From Parabacteroides sp. PFB2-10 (GTDB taxonomy: Bacteria; Bacteroidota; Bacteroidia; Bacteroidales; Tannerellaceae): a stretch of DNA of 46,366 nt. The notes under the pieces were generated by a model, which was given only the letters and a program-made list of their open reading frames with translations, was not told the DNA's origin and searched no databases. A program made the translations under genes and the position numbers. The stretch is from NCBI RefSeq assembly GCF_029893085.1, contig NZ_JARXWI010000022.1:1-46366 (forward strand). Direction: 5' to 3'. Below are positions 16,544 through 26,152 of this stretch, piece by piece (the first letter of the stretch is position 1; each line of letters begins with the position of its first letter).

Positions 16544-18931
16544 ATGGCTTGCAATTGCGAAAATAATATAGGAGAATCCAGAGAGGCGATGATCGACAGG
16601 GTCGATGCCCTGATCGATCGTATCGGCAGATCGCGACAGGTTATTATTCCTTTGTTGCAGGCCTTGCAGGATGAATTCAGCTACCTGCCGGCGGAGGCGA
16701 TCGATCGCATCTATGAACGGACGGAGATCGACCGGGCGCAACTCATCAGTGTCTCTACCTTCTATTCCCAGTTTCGCCATATCCCTTACGGGAAACACCT
16801 GATAAAGGTATGTACCGGAACGGCCTGCCATGTGAAAGGTGCCGGCAATGTGTATGATTCTTTCCGGCGCGAACTGAAAATGGAAGAGGATTCCATTACC
16901 ACTTCCGATCAACTCTTCTCCATCGAAAAGATAGCCTGCCTGGGCTGCTGCACGTTGGCGCCCGTGGTGCAGATCGACGAAAAGATATATGGTCATGTGC
17001 TCCCCGGAAAGGTCAACGAGGTGATTGAAGATTTCCTGGCAAACGTAGAGACAGCGAGCGTTGCGTCAGCGCAAAATAGCAAACAGCAGGTGGCCGGTGA
17101 GATACGTCTTGGCATGGGTTCGTGCTGTCAGGCAAGCGGATCGGCGGATATTTATAAAGAACTGCAAACAGCCTCCAACGATCTGGCTATCGATATCCAT
17201 ATCAAACCGGTCGGTTGTGTCGGCGTATGCAACAAAGTACCTCTGATCGATGTGGTATTGCCCGACGGGACAATCACCCGCTATCCCAACGTGAAGGCAA
17301 CCGAAATAAAAGAGATACTGCACCATCATTTCAAACCTGCCGGACGATTAAAGCGATTGAAGAACAACTTGTTCAATCATATAGACACCTTCCATACGGA
17401 TATAACCTGGGACAATGTGATCTGGAAGCCGGAAGAGGAACGAACCGGGGTGATCGATAGCTTTCTTAACGGACAGAAACATATTTCCACCGAGGGCTAT
17501 GGCTTTCTTGCTCCATTGAATATCGAGGAATATATCGGGCACGGTGGTTTCAAAGGACTCCATAAAGTGCTTTCGACTCCCGACAGACAAGAGGTGATAA
17601 ACAATATCCTCGCCAGTGGTATCCGCGGCCGCGGTGGTGGCGGATTTGCAACAGGGAAGAAATGGGAAATCGTTGCCGCCTCCGGTCAAAAAGAGAAATA
17701 TGTTATTTGTAACGGCGATGAGGGCGACCCCGGTGCCTTTATGGATCGGATGATGCTGGAGTCCTATCCGTTTCGTATCATCGAAGGCATGCTTATCGCA
17801 GGTTATGTGGTAGGAGCCAATAAGGGTATCTTCTATATCCGTGCCGAATATCCGCTGGCGGTAACGCGTATCCGCAAAGCTATTGAATTATGCCGCGAGC
17901 GGAACCTGATTGGCGAGCGCATTGCCGAAAGCGATTTCTCGTTCGATATCTCCATATTCGAGGGAGCCGGGGCTTTTGTCTGCGGGGAAGAGACGGCCTT
18001 GATCGCTTCTATCGAAGGAGAACGCGGGTTTCCCAAACAGCGTCCACCCTACCCCGCCGTAGAAGGACTGCATGGTAAACCCACGCTTGTGAATAATGTG
18101 GAGACATTGAGTCAGATCCCTTATATCATCCGTAACGATATTGATAACTATACTAAAATAGGTACTGAAAGCAGTAAAGGCACCAAAGTGTTTGCCTTGG
18201 CCGGAAAGATCCGTCACGGCGGACTGATTGAAGTGCCGATGGGTATCACATTGAACCAGATCATCGAGGAGATCGGCGGTGGCGTAGAAGGCGGCGAGAA
18301 ACTAAAAGCCGTACAGATCGGAGGCCCGTCGGGCGGGTGCATCCCGGCTCATCTTTGCGATGTGCAGGTCGACTTCGACGCTTTCAACCAGATGGGCGCC
18401 ATGATGGGATCGGGCGGATTGGTGGTATTAAGTGAAAATGATTGCATGGTCGATATGGCACGCTACTTCCTGAGCTTCACCTGCGACCAGTCGTGCGGCA
18501 AATGCACCTTCTGCCGGGTAGGAATCCGCCGGATGCTCGATATGCTGGACAAGATATGTAGCGGAAAAGCCTCCATGGAAGATATTGACAAACTGGAGGA
18601 ATTGGCTTTGAACGTAAAGAAATCATCTCTTTGCGGACTGGGAAAGACAGCCCCGAACCCGGTTCTTACCACGTTGAAATACTTCCGTCATGAATACGAA
18701 GAGCATGTGAACGGCCTTTGCAAAACAGGCACCTGCAAAGAGATGGTACACTATGTGGTTACCGATGATTGTATTGGCTGCACCAAATGCGCCAAAGCCT
18801 GTCCGGTAAACGCCATACCCTATACTCCTTATGAGATACATACGATAAACGTGCAGGATTGTGTATTATGTGGTCTTTGTATCGATGAATGCAGTTACGA
18901 TGCCATTAAAAAGGTTCCATTATGCAGATAA
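16544..18931 (+). CDS. NuoE-NuoF (HoxE/HoxF, HndC-like) fusion, NADH-oxidising
   Basis: A 795-residue fusion. Residues 1-165 are NuoE-like with a [2Fe-2S] thioredoxin fold (CTGTAC ... CLGCC). About 185-270 is a second thioredoxin-like [2Fe-2S] domain (SCCQASG ... CVGVC). About 300-730 is NuoF: the FMN/NADH site GRGGGGFATG near 361-370, CNGDEGDPGAFMDR, CGEETALI, and the N3 cluster TCDQSCGKCTFC near 645. The last 60 residues are two ferredoxin clusters (CIGCTKCAKACP and CVLCGLCIDEC). This matches the diaphorase subunit of bifurcating hydrogenases or HoxEF, but no hydrogenase large subunit is present. ATG 16544 is preferred to the upstream in-frame start inside the previous gene. The next gene overlaps by ten bases. 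Confidence 0.93.
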   Translation: MACNCENNIGESREAMIDRVDALIDRIGRSRQVIIPLLQALQDEFSYLPAEAIDRIYERTEIDRAQLISVSTFYSQFRHIPYGKHLIKVCTGTACHVKGAGNVYDSFRRELKMEEDSITTSDQLFSIEKIACLGCCTLAPVVQIDEKIYGHVLPGKVNEVIEDFLANVETASVASAQNSKQQVAGEIRLGMGSCCQASGSADIYKELQTASNDLAIDIHIKPVGCVGVCNKVPLIDVVLPDGTITRYPNVKATEIKEILHHHFKPAGRLKRLKNNLFNHIDTFHTDITWDNVIWKPEEERTGVIDSFLNGQKHISTEGYGFLAPLNIEEYIGHGGFKGLHKVLSTPDRQEVINNILASGIRGRGGGGFATGKKWEIVAASGQKEKYVICNGDEGDPGAFMDRMMLESYPFRIIEGMLIAGYVVGANKGIFYIRAEYPLAVTRIRKAIELCRERNLIGERIAESDFSFDISIFEGAGAFVCGEETALIASIEGERGFPKQRPPYPAVEGLHGKPTLVNNVETLSQIPYIIRNDIDNYTKIGTESSKGTKVFALAGKIRHGGLIEVPMGITLNQIIEEIGGGVEGGEKLKAVQIGGPSGGCIPAHLCDVQVDFDAFNQMGAMMGSGGLVVLSENDCMVDMARYFLSFTCDQSCGKCTFCRVGIRRMLDMLDKICSGKASMEDIDKLEELALNVKKSSLCGLGKTAPNPVLTTLKYFRHEYEEHVNGLCKTGTCKEMVHYVVTDDCIGCTKCAKACPVNAIPYTPYEIHTINVQDCVLCGLCIDECSYDAIKKVPLCR

Positions 18932-19905
18932 CAATAAACAATATACCGGTAGAGATCCGGGAGGGCGAAACCATCCTGGAGGCAGCGCGGCGCATAGGAT
19001 ATACCATTCCATCCCTTTGTTATGCTCCCGGGGCACGCCACAAATCATCCTGCATGGTATGTGCTGTCAGAAACAGTGCCAACGGACAGGTAATCCCTTC
19101 TTGCACCACCTACCCGACCGACGGCATGCAGATAGATACGGAGAGCGATGAGGTGAAACTGATACGCACCCTTTCGCTCGAACTCTTATTGAGCGACCAC
19201 AAAGCCGATTGCGAAGCGCCCTGTTCGATGGTTTGCCCGAAAGGATTAGATGTGGAACGTATGCTCAGCCATTACGATGCCGGAGATCACGAAAAGGCTT
19301 TCCTGCTTATTGCATCTGCTTTTACGCTTCCTGAAATAGGCTGTGACAACTGTAAAGTCCCTTGTGAAAAAGCATGCCGAAGGGGATCGATCGATACGTC
19401 GGTGTCGATACGGGCGATTATCAAAGAGGTGGTAGATGGGGCTAAACCGTCGCAAGCTACAGTGGAAAAGTTGGATGCTTCGGTGAAGAACGACAAAAAC
19501 ACCTTCTATTCCCGCCTGGGCAGATTCACCCCCAAAGAGAAGGAGCAACTGAAAGAAACAGTCACCACTCCATCCCGCTGCCTGCATTGCGCCTGTGCCG
19601 GACGAAGCAAATGCAAGCTACGCCTCTACGCCACGGCGGAAGGAATCAAGCGCCCGCGCTACGATACCTCTTCTACCCTTCCGGTGATGGAGAAACAACA
19701 TATCGCCGGAGACCTGTGGTTTGAGCAGGCAAAATGTATTCGTTGCGGACTCTGTGTTTATAATAGCGACAACGGCTTTACCTTCAAGGATCGGGGATTC
19801 GGCATGCAGGTCGTCTTGCCGGAAGAGAACCGCGGAAACATCCGTCGGGAACTGGCAGATTTATGTCCCACCGGAGCTATCTACTTAAAACAACAACCCA
19901 AATGA
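18922..19905 (+). CDS. NuoG/HoxU-like iron-sulfur protein
   Basis: A 327-residue protein. Residues ~1-75 are a plant-type [2Fe-2S] ferredoxin (CYAPGARHKSSCMVC ... SCTT). About 95-165 has cysteine clusters like those in GltD-type FeS domains (CEAPCSMVCPKG, CDNCKVPCEKACRRG). The C-terminal part has CLHCACAGRSKC and a final cluster (CIRCGLCV ... CPTGAI). It lacks the molybdopterin or hydrogenase H-cluster domain that follows in NuoG, FdhA or HydA, so it should act as a pure electron conduit from the NuoEF fusion. It overlaps both neighbours (18922-18931 and 19902-19905). The partner accepting the electrons is not evident from this protein alone. Confidence 0.85.
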   Translation: MQITINNIPVEIREGETILEAARRIGYTIPSLCYAPGARHKSSCMVCAVRNSANGQVIPSCTTYPTDGMQIDTESDEVKLIRTLSLELLLSDHKADCEAPCSMVCPKGLDVERMLSHYDAGDHEKAFLLIASAFTLPEIGCDNCKVPCEKACRRGSIDTSVSIRAIIKEVVDGAKPSQATVEKLDASVKNDKNTFYSRLGRFTPKEKEQLKETVTTPSRCLHCACAGRSKCKLRLYATAEGIKRPRYDTSSTLPVMEKQHIAGDLWFEQAKCIRCGLCVYNSDNGFTFKDRGFGMQVVLPEENRGNIRRELADLCPTGAIYLKQQPK

Positions 19906-21047
19906 AACAGTTAGTGTCCCTATTCATAATCAGCCTGTTGGTTGCCTGTTCGTCCGGAACCGACTCTTCCGGTTCGGGCAGTATGGACTGGAAACTTTTC
20001 CGGGGAGATCCTGCACTGAGCGGACATACCGAGACATCTCTTCCTTCGAAACCGGTATTGAAATGGAGCTACAAAGGAGACGCCCGCACTGTCTCTTCGC
20101 CTATCGTAGATAACGGCACCACCTATTGGAGCGATAAAAGAGGACGCATAAAAGGAGTTGATATAAATGGGCAATTATGCTTCGATTACGATCTCAAAAC
20201 AGCCGTAGAAGCCACTCCTATGATCTACGATTCAACGCTCTATATCGGGCGAATCGATGGCTTTATGACAGCCATTTCACTGGCTCGTCAAGATATGCTC
20301 TGGAGTTATGAAACAGAAGGACAGATATCCGCTTCGCCCAATCTGTTGAAGTTTGCCGACCGGAAAGCGATTGTGTTTGGCAGCTATGATAATTATCTCT
20401 ATTGCCTCGACGCGAAGACAGGCGAAATACTAAATAAATTCGAGTCTGGCTATTACCTCAACGGCGCTGCCGCCTTGTGGAAAAATCATGTCATATTCGG
20501 AGGATGCGATGCCTGGGTGCGCATTATCGATTGTAAAACGGGCGTTCAGACCGACTCCTTGCAACTGGAAGCCTACGTGCCGGCCTCTCCGGCTATCATG
20601 GGCGATTACTGCTACATCGGCGATTACTCCGGAAACATCTACAAATTAATGCTTGAAAACGGAAAGATCATTCGACACAAAAAGATGATATCCGAAGACA
20701 GTGAAAACGCGTCGTTCGTCTCTGTTCCGGCCATCTCAAGCGATGCCTTCTACTTCTTTTCCGGCGAGAGATACCTGCATGCTAAAAGTCGCATAAACGG
20801 AAAATTGAACTGGAAGTATATGTTGAAAGGGAATGTGGGCGAAAGCTCTCCGGTGGTATGCAAGGATAAGATACTTGTATGCACCAAGACAGGCATTGTT
20901 TCTATCCTGAATGCTGACAATGGCGAACTGCTTTGGGAATACGATACCGGCGAACAGATTGTCGGATCGCCTGCCGTTATCAAGGATCATTTCATGATAT
21001 TAACAGCGAAGGGGACATTACTTTGCTTTGGAAAAGAAAATAAATAA
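19902..21047 (+). CDS. PQQ-like beta-propeller lipoprotein 5
   Basis: A 381-residue lipoprotein with a lipobox LLVAC (acylated Cys about residue 16) after a short hydrophobic signal, then a Ser/Gly-rich linker and a BamB-like propeller (TGEILNKFES, NGKLNWKYML, NGELLWEYDTG). ATG 19902 is chosen because it overlaps the previous stop as ATGA and gives an exact lipoprotein signal. It resembles BamB but lies in a redox operon next to an ABC transporter, so a role in envelope complex assembly or lipid or lipoprotein handling is possible. Confidence 0.85.
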   Translation: MKQLVSLFIISLLVACSSGTDSSGSGSMDWKLFRGDPALSGHTETSLPSKPVLKWSYKGDARTVSSPIVDNGTTYWSDKRGRIKGVDINGQLCFDYDLKTAVEATPMIYDSTLYIGRIDGFMTAISLARQDMLWSYETEGQISASPNLLKFADRKAIVFGSYDNYLYCLDAKTGEILNKFESGYYLNGAAALWKNHVIFGGCDAWVRIIDCKTGVQTDSLQLEAYVPASPAIMGDYCYIGDYSGNIYKLMLENGKIIRHKKMISEDSENASFVSVPAISSDAFYFFSGERYLHAKSRINGKLNWKYMLKGNVGESSPVVCKDKILVCTKTGIVSILNADNGELLWEYDTGEQIVGSPAVIKDHFMILTAKGTLLCFGKENK

Positions 21048-21058
21048 TTTATCACACT

Positions 21059-21730
21059 ATGCCATTAGTCCAATTATCCAATATACAGAAAAGCTATCGC
21101 GACGGTGAAAACCGGTTGAACCATGTGCTTCGTGACGTGAATATGGAGATAGAAAAAGGCGAATTTGTTGCTATCAAAGGCCGCTCCGGTTCCGGCAAAA
21201 CGACCTTATTGTCTATTCTCGGCACGCTATTGCCGGCCGATTCGGGTAGTTACCGATTGAACGGATTCGAAATGAAGACAGCCATGGTGAACCATGCGGA
21301 AATAAGAAACAGGCAGATTGGCTTCGTCTTTCAGGATCATCGCTTGATGCCACAGCTCACCGCCTTGGAAAATATCTTATTACCTACGTTGGCTACCAAA
21401 GCGAAAGCGACGGCAGAAGAGACCGATTATGCCCGCCAACTGATGGAAATAACCCGGATCGCATCCGTTGCCAGGCAGTATCCGCAAACTTTATCGGGCG
21501 GAGAGGCAAGCCGTGTAGCCGTTTGCCGCGCCTTGATGATGAAGCCTTTACTGTTATTAGCCGACGAACCGACCGGGCAACTCGATATAGAGAACGCCCG
21601 AAACATGGCCGCTCTGTTGACCGAGATCAACAAAAGCCTGCAAACAACCATTGTGATGGTGACCCATTCGGATGAAACATCGGCCGCTGCCCATCGTACG
21701 TTTACATTAAAAGAAGGCATCCTGCAATGA
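21059..21730 (+). CDS. ABC transporter ATPase (LolD/YbbA/MacB family)
   Basis: A 223-residue ATPase with Walker A GRSGSGKTT near residues 41-49, a Q-loop region (FVFQDHRLMPQLT), signature LSGGEASRVAVCRAL and Walker B LLLLADEPTG, followed by the His switch (VTHSDE). The family drives FtsX-type permeases that handle substrates in the outer leaflet or periplasm rather than ions. Its stop overlaps the permease start (ATGA at 21727). It starts 11 bases after the propeller lipoprotein. Confidence 0.93.
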   Translation: MPLVQLSNIQKSYRDGENRLNHVLRDVNMEIEKGEFVAIKGRSGSGKTTLLSILGTLLPADSGSYRLNGFEMKTAMVNHAEIRNRQIGFVFQDHRLMPQLTALENILLPTLATKAKATAEETDYARQLMEITRIASVARQYPQTLSGGEASRVAVCRALMMKPLLLLADEPTGQLDIENARNMAALLTEINKSLQTTIVMVTHSDETSAAAHRTFTLKEGILQ

Positions 21731-24700
21731 ATCTCTCCAGACTGATACGAGCCAATATCTCTTTTTTCACTCGCTATTACCGGCTGGTGGCCATCGCGGT
21801 GTTGATTACTGTTGCCGTTATGGTCGGTAGTCTGGTGGTAGGCGATTCGGTGCGTACGACACTTGTCAAAAGAGTAAATGAGCGGTTGGGCGATACGGAA
21901 ACCATTATCTTTTCCCGAAATTCATTTATGGACGAAGCCTGGCTGGATGCCTCGCTTTGGGGAGAGTCGGCCAAAGGCTTTCTACTTACCAACGGGTTTA
22001 TCGCTCAAAATGGCAAACTAATCCCGGTTTTTGTGTGGGGAACCGACGAATATTCACTCGCCAAAGGAACCGCCAAGCCCAATCAGGCATTGGCAAAAGA
22101 GCTGGGCGGAGAGGCTATTTCAACAATCATTCTCCGCTTGCCGGCTACGGGGCTGATACCTTCGGGATCGCTATTTGTTACGGAGAATTATACCAGCAGT
22201 CTCCGCCTCGATTTCGGCGGCATTGTCGAGGCAGAACAGGGAGGCAATCTCAGTATGAAGAATGAGCAAACTATCCCATTCAATCTGTTCGTGAACCGCG
22301 AAGAGCTGGCCGAAGCTATGGAGACCGTCGGAAAAATAAACCTGATACTTACTCCTAAAGAAATTACATCCGACGAACTGAACCACGAATGGAATTACCG
22401 TATGTCCGGATTGTCTGTCAACCCCCGGGAAGGCTTCACGGAAATCCTCTCCGACCGTGTCTTCCTGCCCGAAGAGGTGACCCATACGATCAGGAGGGAC
22501 AACGCCGGAACGAACCGCCTGTTTTCCTATCTGGCCAATTCCATCGAGCGGGAGGGCGTGTCTGTTCCTTATTCCTTCGTGACGGCGATGGATCGCTTTC
22601 AGGGCGAAACCTTAGGGAAAGAGGAAATCATCCTTTCGGACTACACGGCCAAACGCTTACAAGCAAAACCCGGAGACCATATCGAGGTGAGCTATTTTGT
22701 TTCACAAGATCTGAAAACCTTAGTAACCAAGAAAGTAAAATTACGCGTTAAGAAGATCGTTCCGCTTGCCGTCCTGCAGGAAGACGAGACCCTGAGCGCC
22801 GACTTCCCCGGCCTGTCGGATGTCGAACGATGTACCGACTGGGACAGTGACCTGCCGATCGATATGGACCGGATCACCGATGAAGATGAAAAATATTGGG
22901 AGCTCTATCGGACTACTCCGAAAGCAATTATTGCCTACGATGCCATAGCGACCGATTGGAGCAATGGCTACGGCAATGCAACTGCCCTGCGGATCAACGA
23001 TAGGAACCCTGTATTCTCGGCGCTTCGTGCCGAGATGTTCGGCATTCAGGTGATTCATCCGCGTGAAACGGGGCTTTACGCCGCGAAGAACGGTGTTGAC
23101 TTTTCCAGTCTGTTTCTGGCTCTGGGTTTCTTTATCATTGTATCGGCCATACTGTTGATGCTTGTTCCGCTCTCAGAGATGCTCTGGCAACGGCGAGAAG
23201 AGATAGCCCTGTTGCAATCGCTGGGCTTTAGCCGCCAACGGATTTCCCGGATACTTTGGAGGGAATCGGCACCGGTTGTCTTATTATCCTCCCTGATGGG
23301 CGTCATCGCCGGGTTGCTCTATACCACCCTGATCATGTGGCTGCTTGGAAATGTATGGAAAGGAGCCACCCATACGGATGGTTTTGCCGTGTATCCCGGG
23401 GCGATGACTATCCTTATCGGCTTTATTATAGGCGTTGCCCTTTCCTTGGGACTATTGTGGTGGCGGATCAGGAAATCAATTATTCCCGCTCGGACGCAAG
23501 GCATGACATCTCTGCCCCCCACCAATGCACGGGCGCAAGGCATGGCCTCCTTATTGGCCATTGGCATGATCGTGATCAATCTGTTCTTCCTGCACAATGT
23601 TATTCTTTTTGTGGTGGCGGGAGTTATTCTGATAGGGACTGCCGCCTTATGGGGCGACTACCTGATTCGCCGCAACGGATCCGCCTCAACGCCCCACTTT
23701 CAAGCCGGCAAAATGATCTGGAGTGCCCTATTGGCTAACCGCAAACAGGCGTTATTATCCTTCTTTGCCCTTTCGACCGGCGTATTCATTGTCTTCTCGG
23801 TCGGCCTCAACCGCAAAGGTTTTGCCGATAGCTCGCAGATACGAACCGGCACCGGCGGCTATTCCCTCTGGTGCGAAAGCAGCGTTCCTGTATATCATAA
23901 TATGACAACAGCGGCAGGAAAAGAAAAACTATCGCTGACCGGACTGCCGGGGGATGCGCAAATCCTGCAATGTCTCCGTTACGGGGCAGACGACGCGAGC
24001 TGCCTGAACCTGAACAGGGTCACCACCCCGACCGTATTAGGTGTCGATATGAATGGCTTACTGGAAAGCGATTTTCAGATCGAACAAAACATCTGGTCAA
24101 GTGATAGAGATGCCGTTTTCAAACGCATGCAAACAGCGACCGATTCGGTCTATCCGGCACTGATCGATGCAACCGTATTGACCTGGGGATTGATGATGAA
24201 CCTCGGCGATACCCTCCATTATGAGAACGACAAAGGGCAGACAGTCGCCATACAATTAGCCGGCACACTTTCCAATTCCATCTTCCAGGGACATCTACTG
24301 GTTGACCGTCGCCATTTTTCACATATTTGGCCCGAAACAACGGGGAGCGAGGTATTTCTGTTGAAAGTAAATGAAACGGAAAAAGAAGAGGTCAAAAACC
24401 TGCTGTCGCAGGCATTAAACGAATATGGCGTGCGGGTTTCGACCACCAACGACCGCCTCCGCCAGTTCAACACCGTAACTGACACCTACCTGACCATCTT
24501 CCTCACCTTGGGCGGATTAGGACTTCTGTTGGGCATTATGAGTTTCATTATTGTCGTTCGTAAAAACCTATCCATGCGCCGGCCGGAAATCGACCTGTAC
24601 CGTACGTTGGGTTTTACCGACCTACAGATAGAAGAGCTTCTCTACCGCGAGAACCGATTGGTTCCGCTGTACGCCATTGCCACGGGGGTGATAAGTTCGC

Positions 24701-24834
24701 TGGTTGGCGTAAGCCTCAACTTTATGCATACAAGCGTATGGGTGTGGCTACTTGCGGGACTCTTTACCGCCTTTTTTGTAATAGGGGTGATTGTCTTTAT
24801 CCGGAAATCTGTCCGGGAAATTCTTCAGGAATGA
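21727..24834 (+). CDS. Large FtsX-type ABC permease (YbbP-like)
   Basis: A 1035-residue permease with an N-terminal transmembrane helix (about 20-40), a long periplasmic domain, a first FtsX membrane domain (about 460-580), further helices around 610-690, a second periplasmic domain and a second FtsX domain (about 910-1030). The two FtsX blocks in one chain match the YbbP/duplicated MacB-type layout rather than separate LolC and LolE. With the overlapping ATPase gene it forms a complete transporter. Substrates of such systems are lipids or lipoproteins; export of the locus's predicted terpenoid or its propeller lipoprotein is an inference. Confidence 0.88.
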   Translation: MNLSRLIRANISFFTRYYRLVAIAVLITVAVMVGSLVVGDSVRTTLVKRVNERLGDTETIIFSRNSFMDEAWLDASLWGESAKGFLLTNGFIAQNGKLIPVFVWGTDEYSLAKGTAKPNQALAKELGGEAISTIILRLPATGLIPSGSLFVTENYTSSLRLDFGGIVEAEQGGNLSMKNEQTIPFNLFVNREELAEAMETVGKINLILTPKEITSDELNHEWNYRMSGLSVNPREGFTEILSDRVFLPEEVTHTIRRDNAGTNRLFSYLANSIEREGVSVPYSFVTAMDRFQGETLGKEEIILSDYTAKRLQAKPGDHIEVSYFVSQDLKTLVTKKVKLRVKKIVPLAVLQEDETLSADFPGLSDVERCTDWDSDLPIDMDRITDEDEKYWELYRTTPKAIIAYDAIATDWSNGYGNATALRINDRNPVFSALRAEMFGIQVIHPRETGLYAAKNGVDFSSLFLALGFFIIVSAILLMLVPLSEMLWQRREEIALLQSLGFSRQRISRILWRESAPVVLLSSLMGVIAGLLYTTLIMWLLGNVWKGATHTDGFAVYPGAMTILIGFIIGVALSLGLLWWRIRKSIIPARTQGMTSLPPTNARAQGMASLLAIGMIVINLFFLHNVILFVVAGVILIGTAALWGDYLIRRNGSASTPHFQAGKMIWSALLANRKQALLSFFALSTGVFIVFSVGLNRKGFADSSQIRTGTGGYSLWCESSVPVYHNMTTAAGKEKLSLTGLPGDAQILQCLRYGADDASCLNLNRVTTPTVLGVDMNGLLESDFQIEQNIWSSDRDAVFKRMQTATDSVYPALIDATVLTWGLMMNLGDTLHYENDKGQTVAIQLAGTLSNSIFQGHLLVDRRHFSHIWPETTGSEVFLLKVNETEKEEVKNLLSQALNEYGVRVSTTNDRLRQFNTVTDTYLTIFLTLGGLGLLLGIMSFIIVVRKNLSMRRPEIDLYRTLGFTDLQIEELLYRENRLVPLYAIATGVISSLVGVSLNFMHTSVWVWLLAGLFTAFFVIGVIVFIRKSVREILQE

Positions 24835-24853
24835 GACGAAAAACCCAAAACAC

Positions 24854-24909
24854 AAGTGTAAGCAAAAAGGGCTCGTTTTGCCCAAAACGAGGCACTTTTG
24901 CTTACACTT
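24854..24909 (+). terminator. Long nested inverted repeat after the ABC transporter operon
   Basis: The outer stem is AAGTGTAAGCAAAA (24854-24867) against its perfect complement at 24896-24909. A nested stem, CTCGTTTT (24872-24879) / AAAACGAG (24884-24891), surrounds GCCC. It lies 20 bases after the permease stop and probably ends the 12-kb transcription unit, though no long T tract follows. It is also the hairpin part of dispersed repeat copy B. Confidence 0.6.
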
Positions 24910-24985
24910 CAAATGTTAACAAATACTAACTCCCGGGAGTTTGTTCGCAAAGTCCTGCCTTTTTGGAAAAATTCTCCCGCGGAAA
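24910..24985. repeat. Dispersed CTCCCGGGAG intergenic repeat, copy B (inverted)
   Basis: The palindrome CTCCCGGGAG at 24930-24939, followed by TTTGTTCGCAAAGTCCTGCC and TTCTCCCGCGGAAA, is the reverse-complement arrangement of copies A and C. The GTAAGCAAAA hairpin lies on its left, as expected for the inverted orientation. Confidence 0.7.
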
Positions 24986-25075
24986 TAGCAAATTGTCAAA
25001 TCGCTTAGCGGAGCGTAAAGCAAATGATATTTTGAGCCAACCCGATTCCGGATGATTAAATTAAATATTTACAAG

Positions 25076-26041
25076 ATGAATGCACTACAAAAAATTAAAT
25101 CAACAGACTTTCATTTGTCTGAATACGAAATAGTCGACCTGTTGCGTATAGAGGTTCTCAGCAAAGAATTCTTTGAATTGCTTGCCGTCTCCAACGATCG
25201 CTCCCGGCAGAAATTCGGCAACCGCGGGTATGTGTTTACCCAGATCGGAATCAATGCCGAGCCCTGCCCGATTAATTGTAAGTTTTGCTCTATGGGAGCC
25301 GCCCATTACTCGATGGACTCTCAATGGGAAAAGACGGCCGGCGAGATCTGTTCACAACTGAACTGGTTGCAGGAGGGCTATTTCGACGACTTTTTCCTGA
25401 TGACCACCGCTGATTATCCGCAGGATAAATTCCTATCGGTAGGCAAAGCCGTCAAACCGTTACTGCGAAAGGACCAGCGATTAGTAGCTAATATTGGTGA
25501 TTTCGATCTGCAAACGGCTCTCCAACTGAAAGAGGCCGGCTTTACCGGTGCCTACCATATCAACCGCCTGCGCGAAGGCATCGATACAATGGCCGATCCC
25601 CAAGAGCGCGAGGCAACCCTTCGCGCCATACAGGAGGCGGGCTTGGAACTCTATTATTGTATCGAGCCGATAGGTCCCGAGCATTCCTATGAAGAGATAA
25701 CAGCCGAGATCCTTCGTGCCAAAGAATTGAATATCGGAGTGATGGCCGCCATGCGCCGTACAGCCGTGAAAGGGACTCCCTTGTATGAACAGGGACAAAT
25801 ATCCGCGCCCGAACTGACAAAGATTGTTGCCGTGACCAATCTCGTGGTCGATCCCTCCCGCGCCATGAACGTACATGAACCCATCCAGGCCGCTCTTATG
25901 GCGGGTGTCAACCAATTATATGCCGAAGTGGGCGCCAATCCACACGATACCGACAGCCACACCGAACAAAACCGTGGGTTCACACCTGCCGCTGCCTGGA
26001 ATATGCTTAGGGAATTTGGCTATCTGCCGCCGGTAGATTGA
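25076..26041 (+). CDS. BioB/HydE-like radical SAM protein
   Basis: A 321-residue radical SAM protein with CPINCKFCSMG (CX3CX2C) near residues 64-71 and a compact TIM barrel like biotin synthase, HydE and PylB. It lacks the clear C-terminal cysteine/arginine set for the auxiliary [2Fe-2S] cluster of BioB, although CIEPIGPEHSYEE is similar to BioB-family strands. ATG 25076 is chosen over 25052; the extension is lysine- and asparagine-rich and not conserved-looking. It is separated from the ABC genes by a terminator-like repeat and may have its own promoter. The substrate is unknown. A second radical SAM enzyme near a terpenoid/redox locus suggests cofactor or lipid maturation. Confidence 0.82.
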   Translation: MNALQKIKSTDFHLSEYEIVDLLRIEVLSKEFFELLAVSNDRSRQKFGNRGYVFTQIGINAEPCPINCKFCSMGAAHYSMDSQWEKTAGEICSQLNWLQEGYFDDFFLMTTADYPQDKFLSVGKAVKPLLRKDQRLVANIGDFDLQTALQLKEAGFTGAYHINRLREGIDTMADPQEREATLRAIQEAGLELYYCIEPIGPEHSYEEITAEILRAKELNIGVMAAMRRTAVKGTPLYEQGQISAPELTKIVAVTNLVVDPSRAMNVHEPIQAALMAGVNQLYAEVGANPHDTDSHTEQNRGFTPAAAWNMLREFGYLPPVD

Positions 26042-26152
26042 TTATCAATCCCTTCCCTTTTCGTTTTGCCCCTTCTTTTTTTCGCTTTAACGGGAAAGAG
26101 AAGGGGTTGAATTTGAATTTGTCCTATTTTTATCATAATAAAACAACAACAC

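Noticed and set aside
16544-19905. Electron-bifurcating [FeFe] hydrogenase or complex I
   Set aside because: Diaphorase subunits are present, but the H-cluster domain, NuoCD/NuoH-N or another catalytic subunit is absent.
19902-21047. BamB of the outer-membrane assembly machine
   Set aside because: It has a lipobox and propeller like BamB, but it is embedded in the redox operon between a NuoG-like gene and an ABC ATPase and has several paralogues here.
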